From positions 1 through 48,942 of the forward strand of contig NZ_JAFCME010000040.1 in the NCBI RefSeq assembly GCF_018130065.1: DNA of 48,942 bases. The letters are read 5' to 3'. Source of the DNA: Bradyrhizobium sp. AUGA SZCCT0158. GTDB lineage: Bacteria; Pseudomonadota; Alphaproteobacteria; Rhizobiales; Xanthobacteraceae. Numbering within the stretch: the stretch's first letter is position 1; each line of letters opens with the position of its first letter. A model generated the notes under the pieces. The model saw only the letters and a list, made by a program, of their open reading frames with translations. It had not been told where the DNA came from and did no database searches. Position numbers and translations under genes: made by a program. Shown in pieces: positions 1 to 8,030 of this stretch.

Positions 1-95
1 ACGGCCTCGAATACTTCCACGCCGCCGCCGCAGGATGGAGCCTCAGACATGTGTGCATGCCCTAGCGCGAAGGCGGGACGACGCCGGAATATGCG

Positions 96-1028
96 TCATC
101 GCTGCGGTCCGGACAGATTCACCTCCCGCTCCGCCCGGAAGACGTTGCTGTGCAAATTGGCGATCCATTGCCGGCCGCTGGAGGTGACGTTGAGATAGCG
201 GATCGCAAGCTGGATCTGCGGCGCGACGTTGGTCCAGTAGAACTGCGGGAACCGATAAACGATGTCGGCGGGCGTCGCGTAGCCCAGCGTCTTGTTCAAC
301 CCGATTTCCTCGAACTCGTAAAACAGCGCATTCGACTTGCGCATGTAGTTGGGATCGCCGAGCTGGCCGATCAGATCGGCTGCGCGCAGCAGCAATCCTT
401 CCTCCTCGTTGAGGTCATCACCGTCGTTCGGGCTGGTCGCGTAGGGAAAGCGGGTATATTCGATCGCCCGGGCAATCCGGGCCGCGTCGACTTCCTCCAC
501 GGCATCCAGTCGCTCGATCACGAACAGCTTTGAGCGATCGACATGGTAGGGCGCAAGCGCCGCGTCGGACGAGCCAACCGGCAATTGGACCTTGCGGCCA
601 CTGAGATCAGCAACGAAGGCGTCATCCTCGTCGCCCTGGACGACGCCGCGGACATATCCGATATCATGGGCGAGGCAGGCCATGATGAAGTTCGCGTAAT
701 CGTCGGCCGTGGTGGCGCGCGCCAGCGCGCGGCCGACCAGGATGTCGTGGCCCACCAGCGTCACCAGCATGGTGTGCTCGATGTTGTGATACAGCGCATC
801 GCTGTTGCCGATGCACTCCAGGGTCAGCCGCGCGGCAAAGGGCAGGAGTTTGGTCAGATCGGAATGCGAGGAGCCGAACCGTCCCTCGGTTTCCCGTGAC
901 AGGAACGAACCCAGGGCTTGCGCGGTCAGTTGGGGGATTGTGATCATCTCGGCACCCGCTCCCGTCTGTGGTCGCGCCGTGACGACGGCCTGCGCCGCAG
1001 CATCCCGGCTTTCCGATCGCTCACTCAT
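96..1028 (-). CDS. HD-domain metal-dependent phosphohydrolase-like protein
   Basis: The protein has about 310 residues. It carries an HD-type metal-binding pattern: a His-rich YHNIEHT segment near residues 81-87 and the AHDIG doublet near residues 120-124. These are typical of HD/PDEase-fold proteins that hydrolyse phosphoesters or nucleotides. The rest is helical with no signal peptide or membrane segment, so a cytoplasmic enzyme is likely. Two start codons lie 9 bases apart. The downstream ATG (MSERSES) is preferred because AGGATGG sits five bases before it. The gene diverges from the VOC-family gene that follows. The substrate cannot be read from the sequence. An HD-fold protein is well supported, but assignment to cyclic-nucleotide or dNTP hydrolysis is not. 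Confidence 0.8.
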   Translation of the reverse strand: MSERSESRDAAAQAVVTARPQTGAGAEMITIPQLTAQALGSFLSRETEGRFGSSHSDLTKLLPFAARLTLECIGNSDALYHNIEHTMLVTLVGHDILVGRALARATTADDYANFIMACLAHDIGYVRGVVQGDEDDAFVADLSGRKVQLPVGSSDAALAPYHVDRSKLFVIERLDAVEEVDAARIARAIEYTRFPYATSPNDGDDLNEEEGLLLRAADLIGQLGDPNYMRKSNALFYEFEEIGLNKTLGYATPADIVYRFPQFYWTNVAPQIQLAIRYLNVTSSGRQWIANLHSNVFRAEREVNLSGPQR

Positions 1029-1192
1029 CGAAACCATCCTATCACCAATCCCTGCATCCGCCGCACCCTTTGAAATGTCTGATCGGCGATGCCCGTGATG
1101 CGCTCGGGGAAGATACCAGCTCGTCGCGGCGACGGCTGGATCATGGCACCACGCCTGACTATAATCCGCTGAAACCTCGGGGGATCGCAGCC

Positions 1193-2086
1193 ATGCAACA
1201 GCCGTTCGACCGCGCCGCGGAAGACCTCGGCAACTCGATCCATTTCGAACACGTCAACGTCTTCGTGCCCGATCAGCGGCTGGCGACGTTGTTCTATGTC
1301 ACCGGGCTCGGACTGACGCGCGACCCTTATCTGATGGTGTCGGACACCAACATGTGGGTGAATGTCGGCAAGAGCCAGTTTCATTTGCCTGATGGTGAGG
1401 CGCAGGTGCTGCGCGGCCATACCGGCATCGTCATCTCCGGCCGCGAAGCGCTGCTGGAGCGGCTGGCGTCGGTCGCCAAAAAGCTCGAAGGCACCAAATT
1501 TGCGTATCGCGAACACAATGATCATGTCGAGGCGATCTGTCCCTGGGGCAATCGCGTGCGCTGCTATGAGCCGGACGCCGCGCGCTTCGGCCGCATCACG
1601 CTCGGCATTCCCTACGTCGAATTCGACGTGCCGGTCGGCACCGCGAAAGCCATTTGCGGCTTCTACCCCGAAATCATGGGGATGCCGGCCGAACTCAAAA
1701 ACGGCGACGGCACCATGGCGCGCGTCAAGGCCGGCAAGGACCAATATCTGCAGTTCCGCGAGACCGACCGGAAGCAGCCGGAATTCGACGGCCACCACGT
1801 GCAGATCTACATCACTGACTTCTCGGGCCCCTACCGCAAGCTGCTGGAGCGCAATCTGGTCTCACAGGAGGACAACCCGTACCAGTACCGCTTCAAGGAC
1901 ATCGTCGACCTCGACAGCGGCAAGCATCTGTTCACGGTCGAGCACGAGGTGCGCAGCGCCACCCACCCGATGTTCATGCGGCCGCTGGTCAACCGCAACC
2001 CGGCCGAGACCAACCGCACCTACGCGCCCGGCCACGAGCAATGGGCCTGGGCGATGGGACCTGACGAATATGACCGGCGGTCATAG
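1193..2086 (+). CDS. VOC (glyoxalase/extradiol dioxygenase-fold) family protein
   Basis: The protein has about 297 residues and two tandem beta-alpha-beta modules of the vicinal-oxygen-chelate fold. The first opens with FEHVNVFVPD, followed by FYVTGLGLTRDP. The second begins around LGIPYVEFDVPVGT, with GFYPEIMGMPAEL after it. The family includes glyoxalases, ring-cleaving dioxygenases and resistance proteins, so the reaction cannot be named. The reading frame stays open further upstream, but the ATG at 1193 (MQQPFDRAAEDLG) is where the family-like sequence starts. There is no signal peptide, so it is probably cytosolic. It is divergent from the HD-domain gene, and no neighbouring gene suggests a pathway. 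Confidence 0.82.
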   Translation: MQQPFDRAAEDLGNSIHFEHVNVFVPDQRLATLFYVTGLGLTRDPYLMVSDTNMWVNVGKSQFHLPDGEAQVLRGHTGIVISGREALLERLASVAKKLEGTKFAYREHNDHVEAICPWGNRVRCYEPDAARFGRITLGIPYVEFDVPVGTAKAICGFYPEIMGMPAELKNGDGTMARVKAGKDQYLQFRETDRKQPEFDGHHVQIYITDFSGPYRKLLERNLVSQEDNPYQYRFKDIVDLDSGKHLFTVEHEVRSATHPMFMRPLVNRNPAETNRTYAPGHEQWAWAMGPDEYDRRS

Positions 2087-2191
2087 CCGTCGTCTTTCCG
2101 CGTAATCGATTGACATGGAACCGGCGCGTCCAATTGGTCGCAGCGGTATCGCCAGATATTCGATGAAAGATGGCCCTATTAACGTTACATC

Positions 2192-2206
2192 TTAACCAAT
2201 CATTAA
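2192..2206. promoter_or_regulatory. Candidate CtrA-binding site (TTAA-N7-TTAA)
   Basis: TTAACCAATCATTAA is an exact TTAA-N7-TTAA match to the CtrA box of alphaproteobacteria. It sits about 90 bases before the start of the secreted protein at 2295, in an AT-rich stretch. The match is seen directly; regulation by CtrA is inferred. Confidence 0.5.
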
Positions 2207-2294
2207 GTATGCGTTTGCGGGCCCGAAAGGCCCGACCTAGCGTACAGGGAGCGGTTTGGGGGAGCCGCCTGGAAACCAACGATTGGTATGTGCC

Positions 2295-2717
2295 ATGGCG
2301 TATAGAATGCATTCGGCGCTTGTCGCGTCTCTCAGCGCAGCCGCGCTTTTGCTTGCCGCGGGCGATACATTCGCAAGATCAGGAACAGCGCCGGGTGGCG
2401 TGCGTGCGGGCCCCCATTCACCGGCCGTCCATGGTTTCGGGCATCACCGCCGGCACAATGTCGGGACCTTCTGGCCGGGAGGCGGCGGCTATTACTATTC
2501 GCCGTCGAATGGCGAGACCGTGGTCGAAGCGCCCCAATCCACCACGCGCGACATCCGTTACACCTATACCTATGACGTGCCCTGGGATTGGGCGCATCGC
2601 TATCCGCCGAACGTTGTCCCGTCCGACCGGCCCTACGTGTCGAGCTGCTCCTCGGAGCCCGTCACGGTTCCCGGACGTAATGGTCATACGACCATCAACA
2701 TCACGCGGTGCTATTGA
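2295..2717 (+). CDS. Small secreted protein of unknown function
   Basis: The protein has about 140 residues. An N-terminal signal peptide is evident: MAYRMH, then a hydrophobic Ala/Leu-rich core ending near AAGDTFA. A Gly/His/Pro-rich segment (HGFGHHRRHN, WPGGGGYYY) follows, then a Tyr-rich stretch (RYTYTYDVPWDW). The C-terminal third has two cysteines, in VSSCSSEP and in the terminal TRCY, which could form a disulfide in the periplasm. I do not recognise the family. The ATG at 2295 is chosen because it places the signal peptide at the N terminus; the frame is open 13 codons further upstream. A CtrA-like box lies upstream, so expression may follow the cell cycle or envelope remodelling. Confidence 0.65.
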   Translation: MAYRMHSALVASLSAAALLLAAGDTFARSGTAPGGVRAGPHSPAVHGFGHHRRHNVGTFWPGGGGYYYSPSNGETVVEAPQSTTRDIRYTYTYDVPWDWAHRYPPNVVPSDRPYVSSCSSEPVTVPGRNGHTTINITRCY

Positions 2718-2721
2718 TTTT

Positions 2722-2869
2722 CGTCGTCCCGGCCTTGAGCCGGGACCCATAACCACAGGCTTTCGTGGGTAGATACCAGTCGTCAAACACCGTCTCTCTT
2801 CATAACCGACACGGCGTATGGATCCCCCCGATGCGCAATTGCGCATCTGAGCTCAAGGCCGGGACGACA
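2722..2869. repeat. Interspersed palindromic repeat, family B copy 1
   Basis: The element starts with CGTCGTCCCGGCCTTGAGCC and ends with its approximate complement, GGCCGGGACGACAG. An internal small palindrome (GATGCGCAATTGCGCATC) lies near the right end. A second copy in the same orientation lies at 48562-48704. It sits between the convergent ends of the secreted-protein gene and the HlyD gene, where its hairpin could end transcription from both sides. Confidence 0.8.
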
Positions 2870-2874
2870 GTAAC

Positions 2875-4185
2875 TCACTTCTCTCTGAACGAGCGCATCA
2901 GCTGATCGCTCAGCGGCTTCATCAGATACGAGAACATGGTGCGGTCGCCGGTTTGCACGAAGGCTTCCACCGGCATTCCCGGAATCAGCTTGTTGTTGGC
3001 GCCGAGGCGGGCGACTTCTTCCGGCGGCAGCGAGACGCGGATCGTGTAATAGGTTTGCCCGGTGCGCTGCTCGGTGGTGACGTCGGCCGACACCCTGGTG
3101 ACCTTGCCGTTCAGCTCCGGCGTGGTGTGCTGGTTGAAGGCCGATAGCCGCAGCAATGTCTTCTGGCCGATCTGCAGCTTGTCGATGTCCTGCGGATTGA
3201 CCTTGGCTTCGACCGACAGATCGTCGGCCTGCGGCACGATCATCATGATGGCGTCGCCCGCGGTGATCACGCCGCCGATGGTATGCACCGTCGACTGCAG
3301 CACCATGCCGGCCTGCGGCGCCCGGATGTCGATGCGGCGGAGTTGATCTTCCGCGGTGACCTTGCGCTCGACGAATTCGCCGATCTTGTCGTTGGTCTCG
3401 CGCAAATCCTTGGAAACCTCGCTGACCAGTTCCTTGTCGATCTGGATGATCTGCAGTTCGGTCTCGGTGATCTTGCCCTTGGCCTGCGCGCGCGAGGCGA
3501 TGTACTGCGCGCGCTCGCCCGACAGGCGGGCGGAATCGCGCTCCAGCGTGGTCAGGCGCGAAATCTGGATCAGCCGCTGGTCGTAGAGCTGACGGACGCC
3601 GACCAGTTCCTTTTCGACCAGTGCGATTTCCTTGTCCTTGGCCTTCTCCTGCGCCGAGAGGCCCTCGATTTCCTCATTGAGCTGCATGACCCGCTCGCGC
3701 AGCTGGGCCTTTTGCCCGGCGCGGCCGTTGACACGAACCTCGAACAATTTGGTCTCGCTCGCCATGACGTCCCTGACGTCGGGATCGTCGGCGCGATCGG
3801 CCAGCAGCGGGGGAAACTTGATCTTGTCGGTGCCGCGCTGTTCGGCCTCCAGCCGTGCCGCGCGCGCCAACAGGCCGTTGAGGGTTTTGACGACGATCGC
3901 CAGGCTTGCCTTGACCACGGTCTCGTCGAGACGGACCACGACGTCGCCGGCCTTGACGGTATCGCCGTCGCGCACCCGCACTTCGCCGACCACGCCACCG
4001 GTCGGGTGCTGCACCTTCTTGACGTTGGAATCGACCACCACCGATCCCGGCGCGATCAGCGCGCCCGAGATCGGCACCGTCGAGGCCCAGCCGCCGAATC
4101 CGCCCACCAGCACCAGCATCAACGCCAGGCCGACCACCAGATGCGACCGGATCGAACGGCGGGCGCCTTTCAACTCCTCGCTCAT
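2875..4185 (-). CDS. Type I secretion membrane-fusion (HlyD-family) adaptor
   Basis: The protein has 436 residues, the usual size for a PrtE/HlyD adaptor. A short cytoplasmic N terminus is followed by one membrane segment near residues 16-36 (LVVGLALMLVLVGGFGG). Next come a lipoyl-like half (VQHPTGGVVGEVRVRDGDTVKAG), a long alpha-helical hairpin (roughly residues 95-275, rich in Glu, Gln and Lys) and a beta-barrel region with the RTGQTYYTIRV and PGMPVEAFVQTG elements typical of the family. It would link the inner-membrane ABC exporter to an outer-membrane TolC-like channel. Its start codon overlaps the end of the ABC gene by four bases (ATGA), so the two are translationally coupled. No TolC-like gene is in the window. 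The likely cargo is the repeat protein at 18.9-24.5 kb, by inference only. Confidence 0.93.
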   Translation of the reverse strand: MSEELKGARRSIRSHLVVGLALMLVLVGGFGGWASTVPISGALIAPGSVVVDSNVKKVQHPTGGVVGEVRVRDGDTVKAGDVVVRLDETVVKASLAIVVKTLNGLLARAARLEAEQRGTDKIKFPPLLADRADDPDVRDVMASETKLFEVRVNGRAGQKAQLRERVMQLNEEIEGLSAQEKAKDKEIALVEKELVGVRQLYDQRLIQISRLTTLERDSARLSGERAQYIASRAQAKGKITETELQIIQIDKELVSEVSKDLRETNDKIGEFVERKVTAEDQLRRIDIRAPQAGMVLQSTVHTIGGVITAGDAIMMIVPQADDLSVEAKVNPQDIDKLQIGQKTLLRLSAFNQHTTPELNGKVTRVSADVTTEQRTGQTYYTIRVSLPPEEVARLGANNKLIPGMPVEAFVQTGDRTMFSYLMKPLSDQLMRSFREK

Positions 4186-5927
4186 GATTTGGCTCCTGGG
4201 GCAACGATCTTGATCGGCGCGGGCGGCGGCGGGACGGCGCGCTGCAGCACCTGGCCGAGAACGGTTTCCTTCGGCCCGAACGCCTGCATGCGGCCATCCT
4301 TGAGCACCAGCAGTTGGTCGACCGCCTCGATGCCGATCGGCCGGTGCGCCACCACGATCACGATGGCGCCGCGCTCGCGCGCGCCGCGAACCGCGCGGGT
4401 CAGCGCCTCGTCGCCCTCGGTGTCGAGGTTGGAGTTCGGCTCGTCGAGCACGATTAGGAAGGGATGACCAAACAGCGCCCGCGCCAGCCCGACGCGCTGC
4501 GCCTGCCCGGCCGACAACGCGGTCCCCTGCTCGCCGATCTGGGTGTCATAACCCTCGCGCATCTTGATGATCATGTCATGCACGCCGGCCTCCTTGGCCG
4601 CGGTGATGATCGCATCCGATTTGGCGTCGGGATCGAAACGGGAAATGTTCTGGGCGATCGAGCCGGCGAACAATTCGACGTCCTGCGGCAGATAGCCAAC
4701 GTGACGGCCGAGCACGTCTGATGACCATTGGTCGAGCGCGGCGCCATCGAGCCGCACCTTGCCGCGCACCGGCATCCAGACGCCGACCAGTGCGCGTATC
4801 AGCGACGACTTGCCCGATCCGCTGGGCCCGATCACGCCGACGCCGGTGCCGGCCTCGACCGCAAAAGTGACATCCTGGACGATGACCCGCTGATCGCCGG
4901 GCGGCACGATGGTGACGCCCTCGACCGACAATCGCTTCGACGGGCTCTGCAGCAGGGTCTGGGTGCTCTGCGCCGGGATCTGTTCGAGCAGTTTGTTGAG
5001 GCGATGCCAGCTCTGGCGCGCCGCGACAAAGCCTTTCCAGTGCGCGATCGCCAGATCGACCGGCGCCAGCGCCCGCGCACTCAGGATCGAGCCTGCGATG
5101 ATGATACCGCCGGACGCCTCCTGATGGATCACCAGATAGGCGCCGACCGCCAGCACCGCCGATTGCAGCATCATGCGCAGCACCTTGGCGATTGCACCTA
5201 AGCCGCCCGCGACGTCGCTGGCGCGCTGGTTGCCGGCCAGATAGCTCTCGTTGGCTTCGGTCCAGCGCTTGGTCAGCCGTCCGGCCATGCCCATCGCGAC
5301 CAGCACTTCGGCGTTGCGCCGGCTGGTCGCCGCCAGATCGTTGCGCCGCGCCGCCAGCGTCATGGCGTCTTTGGCCGGCTGGCGCGACATCACTTCGGTG
5401 ATCACGGTGAGGATCACCAGGATGATGGCGCCGACCAGCGCGGTAAGACCCAGCAACCAGTGGAACGCGAAACAGATGGCGAGGTAGAATGGCAGCCAGG
5501 GCAGATCGAAAAACGCGCCCGGCCCCTGACTGCCGAGGAAGGAGCGCACGTTATCGAGGTCGCGCAGCGGCTGCAGGCCTTCATTGCGAGCGCCCACCAT
5601 CAGCGGCAGGCGCACGACGGTATCGAACACGCGGGCATTGATGGCTTCATCGAGCGCGGTGCCGATGCGGCCGAGAATCCGGCCCCGGATCAGGTCGAGG
5701 CCGCCCTGGGCGACGTATAATCCGCCGGCGAGCACGACCAGGCCGATCAGGGTCGGCACGCTCCGGCTCGGAATCACGCGGTCATAGACCTCCAGCATGA
5801 AAATCGAGCCGGTCAGGTACAGCAGATTGATCATGCAGCTCATGACGCCGACGCCGATAAACGCGTTGCGACAGGCGCGCAGCGCAATACCGAGTTCGGT
5901 CCGCCGGACACCGGGAGCAGCTGCCAT
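4182..5927 (-). CDS. Type I secretion system permease/ATPase (PrtD-like ABC exporter)
   Basis: The protein has about 581 residues, with an N-terminal transmembrane domain (about residues 20-310) fused to a C-terminal ATPase. Visible motifs are Walker A (GPSGSGKSS, near residue 365), a signature variant (LSAGQAQRVGLARAL), Walker B with DEPNSNLD, and the switch histidine in VVAHRP. There is no N-terminal C39 peptidase, so it belongs with exporters of RTX-type proteins that carry a C-terminal signal. The ATG at 5927 is preferred to the TTG six codons upstream, although neither has a strong ribosome site. It forms an operon with the HlyD-type gene. The neighbouring genes offer no substrate; the nearest candidate is the giant repeat protein about 13 kb away. 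Confidence 0.93.
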   Translation of the reverse strand: MAAAPGVRRTELGIALRACRNAFIGVGVMSCMINLLYLTGSIFMLEVYDRVIPSRSVPTLIGLVVLAGGLYVAQGGLDLIRGRILGRIGTALDEAINARVFDTVVRLPLMVGARNEGLQPLRDLDNVRSFLGSQGPGAFFDLPWLPFYLAICFAFHWLLGLTALVGAIILVILTVITEVMSRQPAKDAMTLAARRNDLAATSRRNAEVLVAMGMAGRLTKRWTEANESYLAGNQRASDVAGGLGAIAKVLRMMLQSAVLAVGAYLVIHQEASGGIIIAGSILSARALAPVDLAIAHWKGFVAARQSWHRLNKLLEQIPAQSTQTLLQSPSKRLSVEGVTIVPPGDQRVIVQDVTFAVEAGTGVGVIGPSGSGKSSLIRALVGVWMPVRGKVRLDGAALDQWSSDVLGRHVGYLPQDVELFAGSIAQNISRFDPDAKSDAIITAAKEAGVHDMIIKMREGYDTQIGEQGTALSAGQAQRVGLARALFGHPFLIVLDEPNSNLDTEGDEALTRAVRGARERGAIVIVVAHRPIGIEAVDQLLVLKDGRMQAFGPKETVLGQVLQRAVPPPPAPIKIVAPGAKS

Positions 5928-6247
5928 CAATTCGAGTCTCTGCAAAAGGGATTAGCTAACGGGCTGGTTCTACCGATGTTTGTGGCCAGCGTCTATTTAA
6001 GTCACGTTAACCTGAATGCGGTTCATGCCCGGGGCCGGCCGAACGTCTGGGCGAAACACCGGGAAATCAGCCGACGGACGGGGCAAACAGCTCCGGGGTG
6101 GGGTTTTCGGCGCTCCGCCCGGACCCGCTGATGACCGGGGCGCGGTCCTGCGGATCATGGCAGGTTCCTCGCCCCCCGGGCCTGCACCGGCAGGCATCGG
6201 CGGAGCTTTGATACCGAAGGCCTCGACCCACGCGAGCGCTTCGACCG
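5928..6247. other. Intergenic region with no recognised gene
   Basis: About 320 bases lie upstream of the type I exporter. No open frame here has convincing protein character. A TTAA-N6-TTAAC pair at 5997-6011 is close to a CtrA box but one base short in the spacer. The region presumably holds the exporter promoter. Nothing else is seen. Confidence 0.6.
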
Positions 6248-6487
6248 CTACCTCCGGCCGCGCACCGCCCGCACCACCAGCAGCAATATCACGGCGCCGA
6301 TCCCGGCATTGATGATCTCCCTGATCACGCCGGTGCCGATGTGGATGCCGAGCTTGGGCAAAAGAAGATTTGCAACCAGCGCGCCGGCGATGCCGACGAG
6401 GATGTCGCCGATCAGGCCAAAACCGGTGCCGCGCACGATCTTGCCGGCCAGCCAGCCGGCGACGAGCCCGATAAGCAGGATGACCAA
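6248..6487 (-). CDS. GlsB/YeaQ/YmgE-type small stress-response membrane protein
   Basis: The protein has 79 residues, almost wholly hydrophobic, with three predicted membrane helices. They are separated by Gly-rich turns: GLVAGWLAGKIVRGTGFG, then GDILVGIAGALVANLL, then a C-terminal helix ending in the basic VRAVRGRR. This is the pattern of the transglycosylase-associated/YeaQ family, found in many bacteria and often stress-induced. The exact biochemical role is unknown. No ATG is available: the frame runs back to a stop with only a TTG at 6487, preceded by AGG at a suitable distance. A TTG start is therefore likely. Confidence 0.85.
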   Translation of the reverse strand: MVILLIGLVAGWLAGKIVRGTGFGLIGDILVGIAGALVANLLLPKLGIHIGTGVIREIINAGIGAVILLLVVRAVRGRR

Positions 6488-6648
6488 AATGCCTGGTTGG
6501 ATACGTGCACCCTTGGATTCCCCGGTTCGCGCGCGTGGCCTGACGCCACGGTTTTAGACTACCGGCAATTCCCTGATGTGACGACCTGAATCAGCCCGCC
6601 ACGCCGGTCCGTCGTGGAACTGTCAATCGCAATCCGCGTTATCCGGCA

Positions 6649-6888
6649 ATGACGCAACCTGATATTTGGTACGTAACTTTTGGGCCGGACCGGACCGACG
6701 AGAGTGCGACGAGCATGGTCCGTACGACCCGCAAATTTAAATCGGAAGTCGACGCCAAGCTGTTCGCGATGCAGATCCTGGCGAAGGGCTGGTCTGCGAG
6801 CGCAGGCACGCTCAACCCGCACCAGCCCAAGCAGGTCGTGGGTCCCGCCCAGATCGAACAATGGGCGGATCCGGGCTTGGGCGGATAG
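6649..6888 (+). CDS. Small conserved-looking protein of unknown function
   Basis: The protein has 79 residues and is soluble, with no signal peptide. It opens with MTQPDIWYVTFGPDR and continues with a basic, helix-prone middle (RTTRKFKSEVDAKLFAMQIL). It ends in a Pro/Gln segment (NPHQPKQVVGPAQIEQW). The balanced composition, with many aromatic and charged residues, looks like real protein. However, the start lacks a clear ribosome site, and another frame on the opposite strand is also open. It lies between the GlsB-like gene and a repeat element. I do not recognise the family. Confidence 0.5.
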   Translation: MTQPDIWYVTFGPDRTDESATSMVRTTRKFKSEVDAKLFAMQILAKGWSASAGTLNPHQPKQVVGPAQIEQWADPGLGG

Positions 6889-6900
6889 ATATTACTCTCC

Positions 6901-7024
6901 GTCATGGCTGGGCATAGCCGTCTGAAGGACGGCGTCGCTTCCACTCGCCTATGCCCGGCCATCCACGTCTTTCTTGCTTGTGTGCAGCAAAGACGTGGAT
7001 GCCCGGCACAAGGCCGGGCATGAC
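6901..7024. repeat. Interspersed palindromic repeat, family A copy 1
   Basis: Outer arms GTCATGGCTGGGCAT and GGCCGGGCATGAC frame an inner stem (ATCCACGTCTTT / AAAGACGTGGAT) around a short loop. The second copy at 28498-28619 is in the opposite orientation: the CCGTCTGAAGGACGGC segment is at the left here and at the right there. The element lies between convergent genes and could act as a transcript-end hairpin. Confidence 0.8.
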
Positions 7025-7049
7025 GAGTTGTGAGATAACGCCCGCGCGC

Positions 7050-8030
7050 TCAGCCCGCGGCGGCCTCGGCCGGTTCGGCCAGGACGCAGCGCGCGATTCG
7101 ATCCGGCGCAACCTGCACGTTGGGCGGCAGTTGCTCGGTACAGCGCGGCTGCGCCACGCTGCAGCGCGGTGCGAACGAGCAGTTCACCGGCGCCTTGTCG
7201 AGCGATGGCGGCGTGCCCGGGATGGTCTCCAGCCGCTGGCCGCGTTTGGCGCCGTGGGTGGTCGACGCCAGGAGCCCGCGCGCATAGGGATGCATCGGCG
7301 TCCGCACGATGTCGCGCAGCTTGCCCTGCTCGACGATCTGTCCGGCATACATGACAGCGACGCGGTCGCAGATTTCGATGGCGACGCCGATGTCGTGGGT
7401 CACGAAAATCACCGACATGCCGAACTCGCGCTGCAGCTCGCGCAGCAGCAGCAGGATCTGGATCTGCACGGTGGCGTCGAGCGCCGTGGTCGGCTCGTCG
7501 GCCAGCAGGATCTTGGGCTTGCAGGCCAGTGCCAGCGCGATCATCGCGCGCTGCCGCATGCCGCCGCTCATCTCGTGCGGATAGGCATCGAGGCGGCGCC
7601 TGGCGGAGGGAATGCGTACGACTTCGAGCATTTCCAGCGCCCGCGCAGTAGCCTCCTTCTCGCTCTTGCCCTCATGGCGCATCACGGATTCGGAAATCTG
7701 CCGGCCGATGGTGTAGACCGGATCGAGCGCCAGCGCCGGCTCCTGGAAGATCATCGATACGGTCTGGCCACGAAACTTCGACAATTCCTCGTCGTTCAAC
7801 GCCAGCACGTCGCGGCCGAGAACATTCACGCTGCCCGAAATCTGCGTCCGCTTCTTCGGCAACAGCCGCATCAGCGCGCGCAAGGTCACGCTCTTGCCCG
7901 AACCGGATTCACCGAGCAGGCCGAGCACCTCGCCCTCGCCGAGCGAGAGCGAGATGTCGTTGACGGCGTGCACGGTGCGCTCGCCGGTGAAGCGGATGCT
8001 GAGATCGCGGATTTCGACGAGGTTGGTCAT
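7050..8030 (-). CDS. Oligopeptide/dipeptide-type ABC transporter ATPase (DppD/OppD-like)
   Basis: The protein has 326 residues. The complete ATPase motif set is present: Walker A GESGSGKS (about residues 40-47), a Q-loop (IFQEPALALDP), signature MSGGMRQRAMIALAL, Walker B ILLADEPTTALD and the switch His in VTHDIG. The C-terminal Cys-containing oligopeptide-transporter extension (VNCSFAPRCSVAQPRC) is also there and marks the Opp/Dpp subfamily; these cysteines can bind an iron-sulfur cluster in relatives. Its start overlaps the amidase stop by four bases, so the gene is the last in the operon and translationally coupled to the amidase. It should pair with the other ATPase at 9649-10680, which has a deletion. 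Confidence 0.95.
   Translation of the reverse strand: MTNLVEIRDLSIRFTGERTVHAVNDISLSLGEGEVLGLLGESGSGKSVTLRALMRLLPKKRTQISGSVNVLGRDVLALNDEELSKFRGQTVSMIFQEPALALDPVYTIGRQISESVMRHEGKSEKEATARALEMLEVVRIPSARRRLDAYPHEMSGGMRQRAMIALALACKPKILLADEPTTALDATVQIQILLLLRELQREFGMSVIFVTHDIGVAIEICDRVAVMYAGQIVEQGKLRDIVRTPMHPYARGLLASTTHGAKRGQRLETIPGTPPSLDKAPVNCSFAPRCSVAQPRCTEQLPPNVQVAPDRIARCVLAEPAEAAAG

Noticed and set aside
3283..4467. 394-codon open frame on the plus strand
   Set aside because: It is antisense to the HlyD and ABC exporter genes, has no family-like motifs, and comes from the high GC content.
5997..6011. CtrA box before the type I exporter
   Set aside because: The two TTAA halves are six bases apart, not seven, so it does not meet the consensus.
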